From JAYEJW01 sp034716535 (lineage in GTDB: Bacteria; Pseudomonadota; Gammaproteobacteria; Chromatiales; Chromatiaceae): 6,313 bases of DNA. The stretch spans positions 1-6,313 of the forward strand of contig JAYEJW010000572.1 in the NCBI GenBank assembly GCA_034716535.1. The letters run 5' to 3'. The position numbers and the translations under genes are program-made. The notes beneath the pieces were generated by a model. The model saw only the letters and a program-made list of their open reading frames with translations. It was not told the DNA's origin and ran no database searches. Position 1 is the stretch's first letter; every line of letters starts with the position of its first letter. Shown here one piece after another: positions 6,245 through 6,313 of the stretch.

Positions 6245-6313
6245 ACTATTTAATCCTTTGAAGTGTCTTGTAGATTACTGTCACAATAGTACTTCTCAAG
6301 CAATCGTACTAAA
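6189..6313 (+). CDS. Possible small membrane protein start, 3' truncated (hypothetical)
   Basis: I do not recognise this product. In the +1 frame relative to tilS, reading is open from before the tilS end to the window edge, with no stop through about 34 codons of 25% GC DNA, where chance stops are frequent. Candidate starts are GTG at 6189 (AGGA at 6176-6179, nine bases away) and ATG at 6216 (GGGG at 6207-6210, five bases away). From GTG, 41 codons are visible. They begin VIAIALGVIMSILYLLL, a plausible transmembrane segment, followed by the charged DKLFNPLK and a polar stretch. It would overlap the end of tilS by 29-56 bases. It could be a chance frame; a competing - frame covers the same DNA. 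The basis is open frame plus hydropathy only. Confidence 0.25.
   Translation, partial: MIAIALGVIMSILYLLLDKLFNPLKCLVDYCHNSTSQAIVL
6211..6313. other. AT-rich segment at the right edge, sharp composition break
   Basis: Counting bases gives 26 G or C out of 103 (about 25%), against roughly two-thirds GC in the genes to the left. The change happens over about 20 bases inside the tilS frame (about 6190-6210), next to the 8-base palindrome GCTATAGC at 6195-6202. The segment also holds an imperfect inverted repeat, GAAGT (6260-6264) with ACTTC (6291-6295), which has three further outer pairs and a 26-base loop. I see no terminator with a T-run after tilS, and no complete terminal inverted repeat of an insertion element. 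It may be the edge of acquired DNA. Confidence 0.7.
6250..6313 (-). CDS. Possible C-terminal end of a convergent gene, 5' truncated (hypothetical)
   Basis: Reading the - strand from the window edge, one frame is open for 20 codons and stops at TAA (6252-6250), five bases beyond the tilS stop. The visible residues are LVRLLEKYYCDSNLQDTSKD, hydrophilic and typical of an AT-rich protein end. A convergent gene abutting tilS would be a natural arrangement. Twenty codons can stay open by chance, and the + frame over the same bases is an alternative. No family is recognisable. Confidence 0.22.
   Translation of the reverse strand, partial: LVRLLEKYYCDSNLQDTSKD

Overview
This window looks like ordinary chromosomal DNA from a GC-rich gammaproteobacterium. 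The evidence is the order hfq-hflX-hflK-hflC and close resemblance of every protein to its Escherichia coli counterpart. Coding GC is roughly in the mid-60s per cent by eye. I cannot name the genus; a Chromatiales-like purple or sulfur-oxidising lineage would fit, but that is inference. All confidently identified genes are on the + strand.

Layout: the last third of hfq (1-101) enters from the left. A 95-base gap with a GC-rich hairpin leads to hflX (197-1513), a ribosome-associated GTPase. A 167-base gap carries a plausible sigma70-type promoter (1557-1585) and two small hairpins. It leads to hflK (1681-2844) and hflC (2844-3872), which overlap by one base in a TGATG junction and encode the paired SPFH membrane proteins that control FtsH. 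accA (3898-4854, acetyl-CoA carboxylase carboxyltransferase alpha) and tilS (4880-6244, tRNA(Ile)-lysidine synthetase) follow, each after a gap of only 25 bases. The tight spacing suggests hflK-hflC-accA-tilS is read as one transcript, probably topped up by readthrough from hfq-hflX. The themes are RNA-based regulation (Hfq), ribosome rescue under stress (HflX), membrane protein quality control (HflKC), fatty-acid initiation (AccA) and decoding of AUA (TilS). AccA and TilS have no obvious mechanistic link to the hfl genes.

The oddest part is the right edge. From about 6211 the sequence drops to about 25% GC (26 of 103 bases). The change falls inside the last codons of tilS, whose C-terminal tail looks like it was read out of foreign or replaced DNA. 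Two partial open frames sit there: a hydrophobic + frame overlapping tilS and running off the window, and a hydrophilic - frame ending at 6250. The window is too short to decide between them. I found no CRISPR array, RNA gene, complete mobile element or recognisable defence system, and no evidence of a new multi-gene system.
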